The translations under genes were made by a program, and so were the position numbers. The notes beneath the pieces were generated by a model. It saw only the letters and a list, made by a program, of their open reading frames with translations. It ran no database searches and had not been told where the DNA came from. DNA of 64,000 nt, taken from Dolichospermum sp. FACHB-1091 (GTDB taxonomy: Bacteria > Cyanobacteriota > Cyanobacteriia > Cyanobacteriales > Nostocaceae). Positions within the stretch are counted from its first letter, which is position 1, and every line of letters begins with the position of its first letter. The stretch lies in the NCBI RefSeq assembly GCF_014697585.1, contig NZ_JACJSB010000001.1, positions 186,001 through 250,000 on the forward strand. Direction: 5' to 3'. Of the stretch, positions 26,120-35,358 are shown one piece after another.

Positions 26120-27148
26120 TTAGACTAAAGACAAAGAGTAAACTTGACCATCAATTAACAGTCGCGTAATTCCCTTAGCTTGTAGATGGTTACTAGCCTT
26201 ATGGAGCATTTGACTATCGGGAACCTTAATGACGCGATCGCGCTTAGTAGAAAAGCGTTTAGCAACTCTATGATTATCAAAAATCGGTAGAGTTTTCTGT
26301 TGATTTTCCAGACTAGGAATGAGACCTAAATCACCAAAGTCCTTGAGTGGTCGGGTAATTAATTCCGCAGAACGATCAATTACTAAATAGCAGGTTTTTG
26401 GTAAATGGGCAACGGAGAATGGTAGAACTTGAACAGATGCTTCTCCATTTTTCCGTCTAGTAACTAGAGGTTTGGGAGCTTCATAGTCTTCATCCTCAAA
26501 GTCGTCTTCATCATCATCCAAATCATCATCATCCAAATCATCATCATCTAAATCATCAGGTTCATCCAACAAATCTTCATCCAAAATTTCCGCAAATAAA
26601 CTCGGCTGTGAATGTCGAGTTTCCACCTCTAACTTAGGTTTGGGAATAATAATTGGCGTTTCTGTGGGCTTATGTCTGACAATTTCCAGTTCTTTGACAA
26701 CTGGAGATTCTTTGATGATTGGAGGTTCGGGTTGTTCCACCGCTGAGGAGCGTGTTTTTACCCGCCTATTAGTAATAATATCTTGAGCAAAATCAGCATC
26801 ATCATCTGCTTCTGCTGCTATGATCAGCTTTTCCGGTTCTGGTTTTAATAACTCACCAACAATACTGACAGCGGCTGAGACTCCTGTTACCAACGGGGAT
26901 TGATTTAACAGCGGTAACTGCTCATAATTTACCTGAGCTCTACCTTCAGGGGTTCTAGCAGCCCGTTTTAAAGATACGAGATACTCGTATTCTTCTTCTG
27001 GTAAGGTACTTTTTAGGAGTCTGCTAATTGTGGAATTGCTCACACCATAGCGTTCTGCTAAGGTCGAAGTTGTTTCAGCTGTTTCTCGATATAACTTGAG
27101 AATTTCTTGTTTGTCAGAATCTGTTAATTTTCTCACGGTAGACACCAA
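26120..27148 (-). CDS. HTH-domain protein with an acidic repeat linker (cyanobacterial, function unknown)
   Basis: A 342-residue protein. Residues 5-50 are a transposase-like or Homeodomain-type HTH (KLTDSDKQEILKLYRET, ERYGVSNSTISRLLK). A long linker follows with a low-complexity acidic stretch of DDLDD/DDDL units around residues 195-220. A conserved C-terminal domain begins near TCYLVIDRSAELITRPL and ends KGITRLLIDGQVYSLSLV. Many Asp codons are GAT, giving a CATCATCATCCAAAT-like tract on the plus strand. The HTH suggests DNA binding. The rest I do not recognise. Start MVSTVRKL is natural and the gene stands alone, with 430 bp upstream before the tRNA. Confidence 0.65.
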   Translation of the reverse strand: MVSTVRKLTDSDKQEILKLYRETAETTSTLAERYGVSNSTISRLLKSTLPEEEYEYLVSLKRAARTPEGRAQVNYEQLPLLNQSPLVTGVSAAVSIVGELLKPEPEKLIIAAEADDDADFAQDIITNRRVKTRSSAVEQPEPPIIKESPVVKELEIVRHKPTETPIIIPKPKLEVETRHSQPSLFAEILDEDLLDEPDDLDDDDLDDDDLDDDEDDFEDEDYEAPKPLVTRRKNGEASVQVLPFSVAHLPKTCYLVIDRSAELITRPLKDFGDLGLIPSLENQQKTLPIFDNHRVAKRFSTKRDRVIKVPDSQMLHKASNHLQAKGITRLLIDGQVYSLSLV

Positions 27149-27538
27149 AATTTGTTAAGTTTGTTTGCGTCCACGGTCTCGGCGTTGAAGACTCAATAAT
27201 ACTTCCTATTCTAGAACTTGCGCCCATACCGAATAACACTCCAATACACACCTAGAATACTCCTCTCAAGGGCTTTGTTGATAAAGAATACGCAATTTTC
27301 TTTAGTATCATTACCATAGGGTATAATTAACTTAATTAGTTGAGAAAGATAATTTGCCATTCAGACGGACACCTAGCCAGAGTAAGATTCTGGAGAAGTA
27401 TTTATATTATATTCATGGGCAATTACTCCTTAACATCACAATATATCTGAATATCGTATCTATTTTGTTTTCTAGTGTACCTCAACTCACCAATCACTTG
27501 TACTTTATTGCCGGAATCAGGAGATTAAAAATTTCCTC

Positions 27539-27567
27539 TTGCTTATTTGGAAAACATGAGATATAAT
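27539..27567 (+). promoter_or_regulatory. Promoter of tRNA-Arg
   Basis: TTGCTT (27539-27544), 17-bp spacer, and TATAAT (27562-27567) stand 14 bp upstream of the tRNA 5' end. The -10 is perfect, the -35 weak. Confidence 0.55.
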
Positions 27568-27581
27568 AGGAAAGGCTTCAT

Positions 27582-27655
27582 GGGTACGTAGCTCAGTTGG
27601 ATAGAGCATCCGCCTTCTAAGCGGACGGTCACAGGTTCGAGTCCTGTCGTACCCG
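27582..27655 (+). tRNA. tRNA-Arg (anticodon UCU)
   Basis: The acceptor stem GGGTACG pairs with CGTACCC (27648-27654), then discriminator G. The D-loop is GCTCAGTTGGATAGAGC, the anticodon loop is CTTCTAA and the T-arm ACAGGTTCGAGTCCTGT. CCA is not encoded. It decodes AGA/AGG. Confidence 0.97.
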
Positions 27656-27662
27656 TTTTAAC

Positions 27663-27746
27663 AAAAACCGGGCGGTTATAGGCATAGAAGATTTAAATGT
27701 ATCAGGAATGTTAGCAAATGCTAAAGCGATAAGCTGTTATGTCAAT
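27663..27746 (+). pseudogene. TnpB fragment (IS605/IS1341 type)
   Basis: The DNA straight after the tRNA reads AVIGIEDLNVSGMLANAKA in one frame. IEDLNVxGM is the RuvC-II region of TnpB (Glu active site). Nothing upstream or downstream of the element survives. The fragment runs up to and slightly over the end of the convergent chelatase gene. Confidence 0.75.
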
Positions 27747-30700
27747 CCTTCTAATTGCTCATCAGTTAAATCATACAATTTCCGCAATTGATCTAATTTA
27801 TCACCATCAGCTTGCCATAAACCGCGTCCTGACGCTTCCAACATTCTGCCCAAAATATTTTTAAAAGCTTCAGGATTTGCTGTACGTAATTTTTCCGCCA
27901 TTTCTGGATCTAAAGCATAAGTATCAGCAGCTTGATCATAAACCCAATCATCTTGAAAATCAGCAGTTCCACCCCAACCAATTAAAGCCGTCATGCGTTG
28001 AGAAATTTCAAAAGCGCCACCAGAACCTTGATTAGCCATTGCGTCGGCCCATTTAGGATTTAATAACTTAGTTCTGTATTCCATTCGCAATAAATCATCC
28101 AAATTGCGGGGTGTAGTATCCTGAGAAAAACTTTCCACAAAACTGGCTTGTACCTTTTTACCACTTTGTTTTTCAGCGGCCTTTTTCAAACCGCCCGTAT
28201 TGGCATAATATTCCTGAATATCAGTTAAACCATATTCTACCGAATCTATTTCTTGAACAATGCGATCGCTAGTTTTCAATAATGTTTGTAATACCTCTGG
28301 TCTAGCTTGTCCCTTATCATTTCTGCCATAACTAAAGACATTGCGACTTTCCCAAGTATTTCCCAAATCCTCTCCAGATTCCCAATTACCATCAACCACC
28401 CTATCATTAACCAAAGAACCGAAATCACCGGCAGGATTAGAGAACAATCTAGCCGAATAATTTTCCACACCTTGAGATTTTAAAGCCAAAGCGTGTTTTC
28501 TAATAAAATTCATATCTTCTGGTTCATCAATTTCCGCAGCCCGTTGAAACAAATCATCTAATAATTCAATGATATTCACAAAACTATCCCGAAAAATACC
28601 CGATAGATTTGCTAACACATCAATGCGCGGGTGACCAACCTCAGCAAGAGGTTTTAAATCATATCTAACAATTCTTCCAGTTCCCTCCTTCACAGGTTCA
28701 GCGCCCACCAACTCCAAGAGAATCCCCAAAGATTCACCCTTAGTTTTAATAGCATCCAAACCCCATAATAAAACCGCCACAGTTTCAGGATATTTCTTAT
28801 TTTCATCCAAAGATTGAGAAATAATTTTTTTAGCAATTTCCTTACCCCTTTCAAAAGCAGCAGGAGAAGGCATTCTATAAGGATCTAAAGCGTGAATATT
28901 CCTTCCCGTCGGTAAAACACCAGCACCATCTCGTAACAAATCCCCACCGGGTGCAGGAAGAATAAACTCACCATTTAAACCCCTTAAAAGATTAGTCAAC
29001 TCATCAGTAGATTGATTTAATAACCTTGTAATTTCCTCCTCCTCTCCGTGTTCTCTGTGCCTCTGTGGTTCGTTTCCAAAATAAGCATCCAAATAACCAG
29101 TTAACTCCTCCTGATTTGGTGCTTCACCTAGAGTATGTAAACCAGAAGAGAAAAGACGATTTTCCAGAACTTGCAAATACTCATATAACTTCACCAAATA
29201 ATGATCAAAAGCGTGATTACTGAACATTCTCACATTTTCCGGTGTAAAAGGAATCCCCAAGTTTTTCGCATCATCAAAAGGACAATCCACCTCCAAACCA
29301 GTATCAACAATCTTTTTACAAATTCCTTCCTTTAACAGATAATTCTTGGCTGGATCTTCGCGGTATTCTGCAATTAAATCCCGTAAATTTACCAACTCCT
29401 TATATAAACCAGCGCGGCCATAGGGAGGGACATTATGAGAGATTAACACCCCATAACCGCGACGTTTAGCTAATATTGATTCTGAAGGATTATTTGCTGC
29501 GTAGATATAGAGATTTGGCAGATTTCCTAAAAGAATATCAGACCAGGAATAGCCGGTATTTCCTAAGGGTGAACCTGGCAACCATTCTACAGTTCCGTGC
29601 ATTCCAAAATGGACAACAGCATCAGCTTGAAAATCATTTTGTAACCATTTATAATAAGCTGCATATTGGGGGTGGGGGGTGAGGTCTCTTTCAAACATTA
29701 ACCGCATGGGATCTCCTTGAATACCCAAAGGTGGCTGAACACCTATCCAGATATTACCTAATTGCACACCACCAATATTAAACTCATCACCATAAGTTTT
29801 AATGCCGCTACCGGTGAGGTATTTCCATTGTTTTTCTATGCGAGATGTCAAAAGATAGCCTAACCATTTTTCTAATGTTCTAGCATTGACGGTAGAACCC
29901 CCCCTAGCCCCCCCGTAAACGAGGGGGGATATGACTCCCTCCCCGCTTGCGGGGAGGGTTGGGGTGGGGTTTTCATCTGCTGCTTTAATTTGTCGAATTA
30001 ATTCTTCTCCGTCTTCGGGAATATCACCAACTGTATAACCTTGTGCTTTGAGTGCATTTAGTAATTTAATTAAACTGCGGGGAACGTTTAATAATGCAGC
30101 AGTTCCCACCGCACCATAACCGGGGGGGAAACCATATAAAATAATGGCAATTTTTCGCTGAGAAATAGGTTTTTGTCCCAGGGAAACCCAGCTTTTGACT
30201 CTATTAGTTAAACGCTGTATTCTTTCAGGAATCAAATAAATTTGTTCACCGACTAAACCACCCAGGGTAATTGTATCAATTGCACCATCTAATTCTGGTA
30301 AGGCATATAAGACAACGCTTTGCAAACCGCCCACACCTTGGCGCGTCCAAGAATAAATATCTTGAATTAATAACGGTGCTGCGACGATATAAGGGACATT
30401 TTTGGCCGCCAGAATGCGTTTAGCTACTTCCACCTGTCTTCCCGCTTCCATAGAACCCGCAGGACCACCAACCAGGGGAAAACCGATGGTAGAAACTATG
30501 GCATTAATTTTTACCGCTTCTGAGGAAAGGGAAGGGGTTTCTAGATTACCTTGTTGACGCTGTTGGGTTTCGTAGTCGCTGGTCATCCAATCTCTGACGG
30601 CTACGTGACCTTCTACACCGTTGATAAAGATGGGTAGGGGAATTAACCCGGTTTTTTCAAAATGCCGTATCAGTTGGGGAATATAGGGCAGTTTGGTGAT

Positions 30701-31465
30701 AACGTGCTTTCTGTAAAGTAGAATACCAATAACTGGCTTTGTGGGGTGGGCATCTTGCCCGCCTTTCTTATGTGGTTGAGACACTCGCCCTACAAGATAC
30801 CATTGTAAATACTCACGGGGTGAGGTAAAAAAACCTGGATAGTCAGGATGTAATAAGCCCATGTTGGGGGTTTCCGTGGGTGGTGGTATATCTCCAACCT
30901 TTAAATCTAAGTATTTTTCTGCAATTGTCCAAAATAGGGAAGCGACATTTTCTGAACCGCCGGCGTTCCAGTAACCATAGATAATTAACCAGTTGCGTAG
31001 GTCTTGAACTTTTTGGACTGGGATAAATTTTAATAACTTAGGTCCGATTTTCAGGAAACTGATATAACCAGCAAGTTTGTCTTCTTCTTTACCATTAGTG
31101 AATTTATCAAGAATGAATTTAATCGGTTTAGGCATTCCTTTGGGTTTGTCACCGATAGCAAATGCACCGATTTTTGTTAAACTAATTAATTCTAGCGCTG
31201 ACTCGAAAATGAGACGAATGGGAATATGAGCGATACGCTCCCGCAACCACATAACTTGGTCATAATCAAAGATTAAACTACCAAAGAAGACATCTGCATT
31301 TTTAAGTGCTGTTTCTACTTCGGTGCTGTTTGTGGTAATGTTGCGATCGCTAAAAACTCGAATATCCAAATCTGGACAGCGAGAACTAGCTAAACTAGCC
31401 GCTGTTCGGTACAAGTCCGCGTTAAAGGATTCAAATCCAGCAATTAAGACAATGCGTTTCATCAT
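27737..31465 (-). CDS. CobN/ChlH-family metallochelatase large subunit with in-frame repeat insertions
   Basis: A 1242-residue giant. It starts MKRIVLIAGFESFNADLY and has the family core FHFGMHGTVEWLPGSPLG and GRNIHALDPYRMPSPAA, with a C-terminal RGLWQADGDKL-type end. This type is distinct from the canonical 1330-residue ChlH of oxygenic phototrophs, whose N-terminus differs. It may insert Co into cobyrinate (CobN) or Mg into protoporphyrin (BchH/ChlH2), so I give no symbol. It would need ATPase partners elsewhere. Three repeat-derived insertions keep the frame: residues about 223-242 (VSQPHKKGGQDAHPTKP), 497-524 (PTLPASGEGV ... GGARGG) and 794-810 (NEPQRHREHGEEEE). The gene abuts the TnpB fragment and tRNA-Arg at its end. 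Confidence 0.85.
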   Translation of the reverse strand: MMKRIVLIAGFESFNADLYRTAASLASSRCPDLDIRVFSDRNITTNSTEVETALKNADVFFGSLIFDYDQVMWLRERIAHIPIRLIFESALELISLTKIGAFAIGDKPKGMPKPIKFILDKFTNGKEEDKLAGYISFLKIGPKLLKFIPVQKVQDLRNWLIIYGYWNAGGSENVASLFWTIAEKYLDLKVGDIPPPTETPNMGLLHPDYPGFFTSPREYLQWYLVGRVSQPHKKGGQDAHPTKPVIGILLYRKHVITKLPYIPQLIRHFEKTGLIPLPIFINGVEGHVAVRDWMTSDYETQQRQQGNLETPSLSSEAVKINAIVSTIGFPLVGGPAGSMEAGRQVEVAKRILAAKNVPYIVAAPLLIQDIYSWTRQGVGGLQSVVLYALPELDGAIDTITLGGLVGEQIYLIPERIQRLTNRVKSWVSLGQKPISQRKIAIILYGFPPGYGAVGTAALLNVPRSLIKLLNALKAQGYTVGDIPEDGEELIRQIKAADENPTPTLPASGEGVISPLVYGGARGGSTVNARTLEKWLGYLLTSRIEKQWKYLTGSGIKTYGDEFNIGGVQLGNIWIGVQPPLGIQGDPMRLMFERDLTPHPQYAAYYKWLQNDFQADAVVHFGMHGTVEWLPGSPLGNTGYSWSDILLGNLPNLYIYAANNPSESILAKRRGYGVLISHNVPPYGRAGLYKELVNLRDLIAEYREDPAKNYLLKEGICKKIVDTGLEVDCPFDDAKNLGIPFTPENVRMFSNHAFDHYLVKLYEYLQVLENRLFSSGLHTLGEAPNQEELTGYLDAYFGNEPQRHREHGEEEEITRLLNQSTDELTNLLRGLNGEFILPAPGGDLLRDGAGVLPTGRNIHALDPYRMPSPAAFERGKEIAKKIISQSLDENKKYPETVAVLLWGLDAIKTKGESLGILLELVGAEPVKEGTGRIVRYDLKPLAEVGHPRIDVLANLSGIFRDSFVNIIELLDDLFQRAAEIDEPEDMNFIRKHALALKSQGVENYSARLFSNPAGDFGSLVNDRVVDGNWESGEDLGNTWESRNVFSYGRNDKGQARPEVLQTLLKTSDRIVQEIDSVEYGLTDIQEYYANTGGLKKAAEKQSGKKVQASFVESFSQDTTPRNLDDLLRMEYRTKLLNPKWADAMANQGSGGAFEISQRMTALIGWGGTADFQDDWVYDQAADTYALDPEMAEKLRTANPEAFKNILGRMLEASGRGLWQADGDKLDQLRKLYDLTDEQLEGLT
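29034..29083. repeat. Repeat insertion 3 inside the chelatase gene
   Basis: On the coding strand this gives NEPQRHREHGEEEE. The DNA (CTCTCCGTGTTCTCTGTG, CCTCTGTGGTTCG) belongs to a common cyanobacterial intergenic repeat, here translated. Frame is kept. Confidence 0.6.
29893..29975. repeat. Repeat insertion 2 inside the chelatase gene
   Basis: Two GC-rich palindromes (CCCCCCGTAAACGAGGGGGG and CCCTCCCCGCTTGCGGGGAG) code for an LPASGEG / SPLVYGGARGG segment. A close relative sits at 37022-37065 in another gene. Frame is kept. Confidence 0.75.
30738..30795. repeat. Repeat insertion 1 inside the chelatase gene
   Basis: GTGGGGTGGGCATCTTGCCC and GCCTTTCTTATGTGG code for VSQPHKKGGQDAHPTK on the minus strand. 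GGGCATCTTGCCC is palindromic. Frame is kept. Confidence 0.6.
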
Positions 31466-31626
31466 GCTTTGGCTACGAAATATTTCTTTACCTTAATCTT
31501 AAACATTTTTGGGGATTAATGGGGGAATCTCTGCCTAGAGATTAAAATCATATCTATGCTTTTTGGAAATAGATTAACAAGTAGTGGATCATTAAAATAC
31601 CAGTAAAGTTACTCAAGGAGATACAA

Positions 31627-32616
31627 ATGAAATACGGCATTGATATTGGCCACAACTGCCCTCCTGATAGTGGTGCAAGCGGCATAAGATCGGAAGATAG
31701 GTTAACAATGGAGGTAGGCAATAAGGTTATAGATAAATTAGAAAGTTTGGGGCATACAGTCATTCCTTGTAAACCCAATAGCGCCAGTACAGTAAATCGT
31801 TCTTTAGGTAGCCGCTGTGATAAAGCCAATAGTAACCGAGTAGATTTTTTTGTATCCATTCATTTTAATGCTTTTAATGGTAAAGCCAATGGGTCCGAAG
31901 TATTTGCGATTAGCGACAGTGGCAGAAAAGTTGCCCAAAAAGTATTAGATGAAATTGTCAAATTAGGCTTTTTTAATCGTGGTGTTAAAAGTGGTTCACA
32001 CTTGTATGTTCTCAGAAGAACAAATATGCCGGGCATCCTGATAGAATGCTGCTTCATTGATTCTGCCAAAGATATGCAAATATATGATGGTGAAGCCATG
32101 GCCAACGCCATAGTTGCTGGTTTAACAGGTAAAGTAACAAATACACCTGTCAATCCTGTTCCTAATGTACCTGAAAATCCTGTTGCTAACTTACCCGCAA
32201 ATCCTGTTATAGACCAAGGAAGCAATAAAGACAAGAGCATTCTCAGACTACAACAGAGTTTAAATCGTCTAAAAATTACAGATAAAAATAATCGCCCCTT
32301 AACAGAAGATAATAGCATGGGACCGGCGACATCTTCAGCGACAGAAAAATTCCAGAGAATTGTGGGAGTTTTACCAACAGGGATAGCAGGTAATACCACC
32401 TGGGATGCTATTAATCAAATATTGGCTAAACGGGTGATTCAAGGAACTCATGCCAGTGGTGTGATTATTAGATATTTACAATATCGTGTAGGTACAGATC
32501 CTGATGGTATTTATGGTCCAAAAACAGAAGCAGCAATCAAGAAATTCCAACAGCAAAACGGCTTAACTGCTGATGGTATCATTGGGGCAATGAGTTGGCA
32601 GAAATTGATAGATTAG
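31627..32616 (+). CDS. N-acetylmuramoyl-L-alanine amidase (Amidase_3) with two peptidoglycan-binding domains
   Basis: A 329-residue cell-wall hydrolase. Residues 1-170 are the Amidase_3 zinc domain: H9 (GIDIGHN), a glutamate in the 23-29 stretch, H79 (VSIHFNAF) and the catalytic E140 (GILIECCF). Asn/Pro-rich linker PVNPVPNVPENPVANLP follows. Two PG_binding_1 repeats occupy about 200-262 and 265-328 (GPATSSATEKFQRIVG, YGPKTEAAIKKFQQQNG). No signal peptide is present, so export may depend on another route or the enzyme may act on recycled or phage-like substrates. It splits the bond between muramic acid and L-Ala. It stands alone. Confidence 0.88.
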   Translation: MKYGIDIGHNCPPDSGASGIRSEDRLTMEVGNKVIDKLESLGHTVIPCKPNSASTVNRSLGSRCDKANSNRVDFFVSIHFNAFNGKANGSEVFAISDSGRKVAQKVLDEIVKLGFFNRGVKSGSHLYVLRRTNMPGILIECCFIDSAKDMQIYDGEAMANAIVAGLTGKVTNTPVNPVPNVPENPVANLPANPVIDQGSNKDKSILRLQQSLNRLKITDKNNRPLTEDNSMGPATSSATEKFQRIVGVLPTGIAGNTTWDAINQILAKRVIQGTHASGVIIRYLQYRVGTDPDGIYGPKTEAAIKKFQQQNGLTADGIIGAMSWQKLID

Positions 32617-32823
32617 GATCAACTTCTTGGCGGATGTTTTAAAAGTATTCTATGAGATAAGTAAACATAAAACACTTAACTCCCCTACCTTTCCCTGACC
32701 CCGCCTGAGAGGATGCTTGAAAAGTCTAAATTCATACATCCTCTTACAACAGCCTCCCACTTTTAAAACATCTTCTAATCAGTTCTAATCAGAGCAGATT
32801 AAATAACTAATTCGTTAATTGAC

Positions 32824-33534
32824 ATGGTTATGAATTTAATTACTAGGCTATTTTCTCATATTCCTGGTTTTCCGCAAATTTTTGTGTTTTTTCTCGCTAT
32901 TACCAGCTTATTGGCTTGTGGTTTAGGCGTAAGTGAAAATCATATATCTGCAAATGCTGAAAATCCTGAACAGTTACAGTTAAATCAAAATACTTTACCT
33001 GAATCTATTTCCCAAGCATTGCTAAGAGATGCTTCTAGAGTTTCTGGGGTGAAAGTTTCTAATTTACAAATTACTCAAGTCACATCTACAAATTTTAGTA
33101 ATTCCTGTATTTTGAAATTTGGGAAAGTTTGCACAAGGGAATATAATCCTATTCCCGGTTGGATTGTAATTATGCAGGTGAAAGAACAATCTTGGACTTA
33201 TCATGTTAATAAATCTGGTTCACAAATTATTTTAGACCCGAAAATTACCAATAATCAATTCAATAATCAATTACCGAAAAAAATTGCTAATGCGGTTTTG
33301 AGTGATACTTCTAAACGTTCTGGTTTACCAGTAAATTACTTGAAAATTACCCAATCAAAAAAGCAGACTTTTAGTAATTCCTGTGTTTTTAATTTCGGTG
33401 AAGTTTGCGCTCAAATTTTTGATCCTATTTCAGGCTGGGAAATAATTGTTAAAGTTAAAAGCCAATTCTGGACTTATCATGTAGATATAACTGGTACACG
33501 CATTGTTTTAGATCCTCAAATTACTAAAATTTAA
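32824..33534 (+). CDS. Lipoprotein with an internal duplication, function unknown
   Basis: A 236-residue protein with a hydrophobic signal and lipobox SLLAC (C32), so probably a lipoprotein. The mature part is a tandem duplication of about 80 residues. Unit 1 runs LRDASRVSGVKVSNLQITQV through NFSNSCILKFGKVCT and SWTYHV. Unit 2 runs [20 protein letters not shown] through TFSNSCVFNFGEVCA and FWTYHV. Each has a C-x6-8-C pair that could be a disulfide. The pattern resembles a family of cyanobacterial periplasmic proteins, but I do not know its role. It faces the FHA kinase with only 6 bp between stops. Confidence 0.65.
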   Translation: MVMNLITRLFSHIPGFPQIFVFFLAITSLLACGLGVSENHISANAENPEQLQLNQNTLPESISQALLRDASRVSGVKVSNLQITQVTSTNFSNSCILKFGKVCTREYNPIPGWIVIMQVKEQSWTYHVNKSGSQIILDPKITNNQFNNQLPKKIANAVLSDTSKRSGLPVNYLKITQSKKQTFSNSCVFNFGEVCAQIFDPISGWEIIVKVKSQFWTYHVDITGTRIVLDPQITKI

Positions 33535-33540
33535 GAAGCA

Positions 33541-34884
33541 TCAAACACATTTTAACAACGCTGCTTTAAAATCAGCAGCAGTTTGAAAATGAATTTTTGG
33601 CTTTTCTATTAAAGCCAAATCTATCACTTCTGCTAACTTTTCAGGAATACTACTATCACGTTTACGAATGGGTACAGCATCATTTCTTAGCACACAAGTC
33701 CAAGGTTCACCAACAAAATCACGGGGGAAATATCCCGTTAACATATTATATAAACAAGCAGCACAAGCCCACACATCAACCTCTGGTAAAGAATTTTTTA
33801 AATCTAGCAATTGCTGACGGCACATAAACGCAGGAGTCCCCATTTTCGCACCTGTGAAAGTGTGTCCGCTTAAACCAGCTAAATCAAAAGCTTTGGATAA
33901 TCCATAATCTCCAATTTTGACTATCATTTTACCATTAATATTAGTAATAAAAATATTATTCGGTGTTAAATCTCTATGTACTAAACCCTTACCTTTTCCT
34001 AGTCTTCCATCTGCTAATTTCACACAAGGAACTTCGACATTATGGGTATAGATTAACCCGTCAAGAACTTGCAGAGTAATATCAACAGCTATGTTAACAG
34101 GTAAACGTCTTCCTGATTTCTCCATCAAATCCCAAACATCCCCACCCCCACAATATTCCATTGTAAAGAAAAAGGTATTTTCTGCATAGCCATAATCTAA
34201 CATTTGCACTACATGAGGGTGTTGTAAACATTTAGTATTTTCTGTTTCTCGCAAAAACATTTTTACACCCAGTTCTTTAGCAGCAACTTTAGGCAACATT
34301 AACTTTAGTGCTACCCGTTTTTTCGTGGGGATATGTTCAGCTAAAAATACTTCTCCACATCCACCTTCACCTAAAGACTTAATAATCTGATAATTAGAAA
34401 TTTTCTGGAGATCTTGATTACCTTTATTTGCTAAATCTAGCAGATTTTTAATAATCTCAAAAAAGTTCGGTTTATTATTTTCTGCTTGCACTGGAATATA
34501 AGGAGTTTTCTGTTTTTCTTGTTCTATTTCTATCCTAATATCAAAAATAATATCTCCTACCGCTACCCGATCATTATTACTTAAATCATATTCGGGAAAA
34601 ACTGCCTTTAATGCTTCTTCTGGAGATTCACCAGGTTTCCTTTGTCCGATTTTTTTACCATTAACAATCGTACCGTTTAAACTTCCTAAATCACGGATTC
34701 TCATTTTCGGAGGATTGATATCTAATAAGCAATGATAGCGGGAAACTGTCATGTCAATATCATCGGCAATTTGCAAATTGCAATCTTCACCTCTACCGAT
34801 AATACAGGTGCTGCGACTATCAAATATATATTGTTTTCCTGAAAGTTTCCCAGTGATAATGGTGAGAGTAACGGTAGAGGGCAT
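33541..34884 (-). CDS. FHA-domain Ser/Thr protein kinase
   Basis: A 447-residue protein. Residues 1-105 are an FHA domain (IIGRGEDCNLQI, SRYHCLLD, DLGSLNGTIVNGKKIG) that binds phosphothreonine. Residues 165-445 are a Hanks kinase: SLGEGGCGEVFLAEH, VALKLM, LVHRDLTPNNIFI, GDYGLSKAF. The catalytic loop HRDLTPNN and the DYG (not DFG) metal motif are slight departures but probably active. The FHA part may let the kinase read other phosphorylated kinases in this window. It is soluble. No neighbour shares its strand closely. Confidence 0.9.
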   Translation of the reverse strand: MPSTVTLTIITGKLSGKQYIFDSRSTCIIGRGEDCNLQIADDIDMTVSRYHCLLDINPPKMRIRDLGSLNGTIVNGKKIGQRKPGESPEEALKAVFPEYDLSNNDRVAVGDIIFDIRIEIEQEKQKTPYIPVQAENNKPNFFEIIKNLLDLANKGNQDLQKISNYQIIKSLGEGGCGEVFLAEHIPTKKRVALKLMLPKVAAKELGVKMFLRETENTKCLQHPHVVQMLDYGYAENTFFFTMEYCGGGDVWDLMEKSGRRLPVNIAVDITLQVLDGLIYTHNVEVPCVKLADGRLGKGKGLVHRDLTPNNIFITNINGKMIVKIGDYGLSKAFDLAGLSGHTFTGAKMGTPAFMCRQQLLDLKNSLPEVDVWACAACLYNMLTGYFPRDFVGEPWTCVLRNDAVPIRKRDSSIPEKLAEVIDLALIEKPKIHFQTAADFKAALLKCV

Positions 34885-35134
34885 TTTTCTAATAATTAAT
34901 TATTTGAGGTTGTCGTAAATATTATACTCTGTAAGTTGGGTTAAGTGATAACACAACCCAACAATTCTAGCCAATTAAATTTTCATGATATTCGGTTTTC
35001 TTATGTCAGGATATAAGTTATTTGTATAGGATTTTGAAAAAAAAGAACTTTCTCAATTACTAAGGGTCTATTCTCATTATTATTGAGAATTTTATCAATA
35101 ATCTCACGAGTTTTGCTAATTTCAGCCAGGGGGG

Positions 35135-35163
35135 TTGACAGTCTTCCAAGTTTCGTGTATGAT
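35135..35163 (+). promoter_or_regulatory. Orphan consensus sigma70-type promoter
   Basis: TTGACA (35135-35140), exactly 17 bp, then TATGAT (35158-35163). No complete gene follows. Downstream an AGGAGGGG ribosome-binding site (35247-35254) precedes only a 30-codon DUF4351 fragment. Confidence 0.55.
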
Positions 35164-35265
35164 GATGTTAGTTGTGGAAAATATTGCGTCCATATATATA
35201 GAGTTTTTAATCACTAATATTATTATTTCCATAATAAATCTTAGCAGGAGGGGAATATCAACAGT

Positions 35266-35358
35266 TTGAATATAGAACAACTGGAAAAGTTGGGAGAAGC
35301 ATTGTTAGATTTTACAGATATTAATGACAATGCTATAGGACTCCTATTTGATTTCTGA
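35266..35358 (+). pseudogene. DUF4351 C-terminal fragment
   Basis: TTG 35266 opens a 30-codon frame: NIEQLEKLGEALLDFTDIND, the LGEALLDF hallmark of DUF4351, which ends Rpn/PD-(D/E)XK transposase-like nucleases. It is interrupted at 35335 by the IS remnant and ends in its terminal repeat. The body of the gene is missing. Confidence 0.65.

Noticed and set aside
27737-31465. Call of canonical ChlH
   Set aside because: N-terminus and length differ from the usual 1330-residue Mg chelatase H of cyanobacteria; it could be CobN-type, so kept at family level.
32824-33534. Cell-wall gene pair with the amidase
   Set aside because: Over 200 bp apart with a worn spacer; no shared motif to support a joint role.
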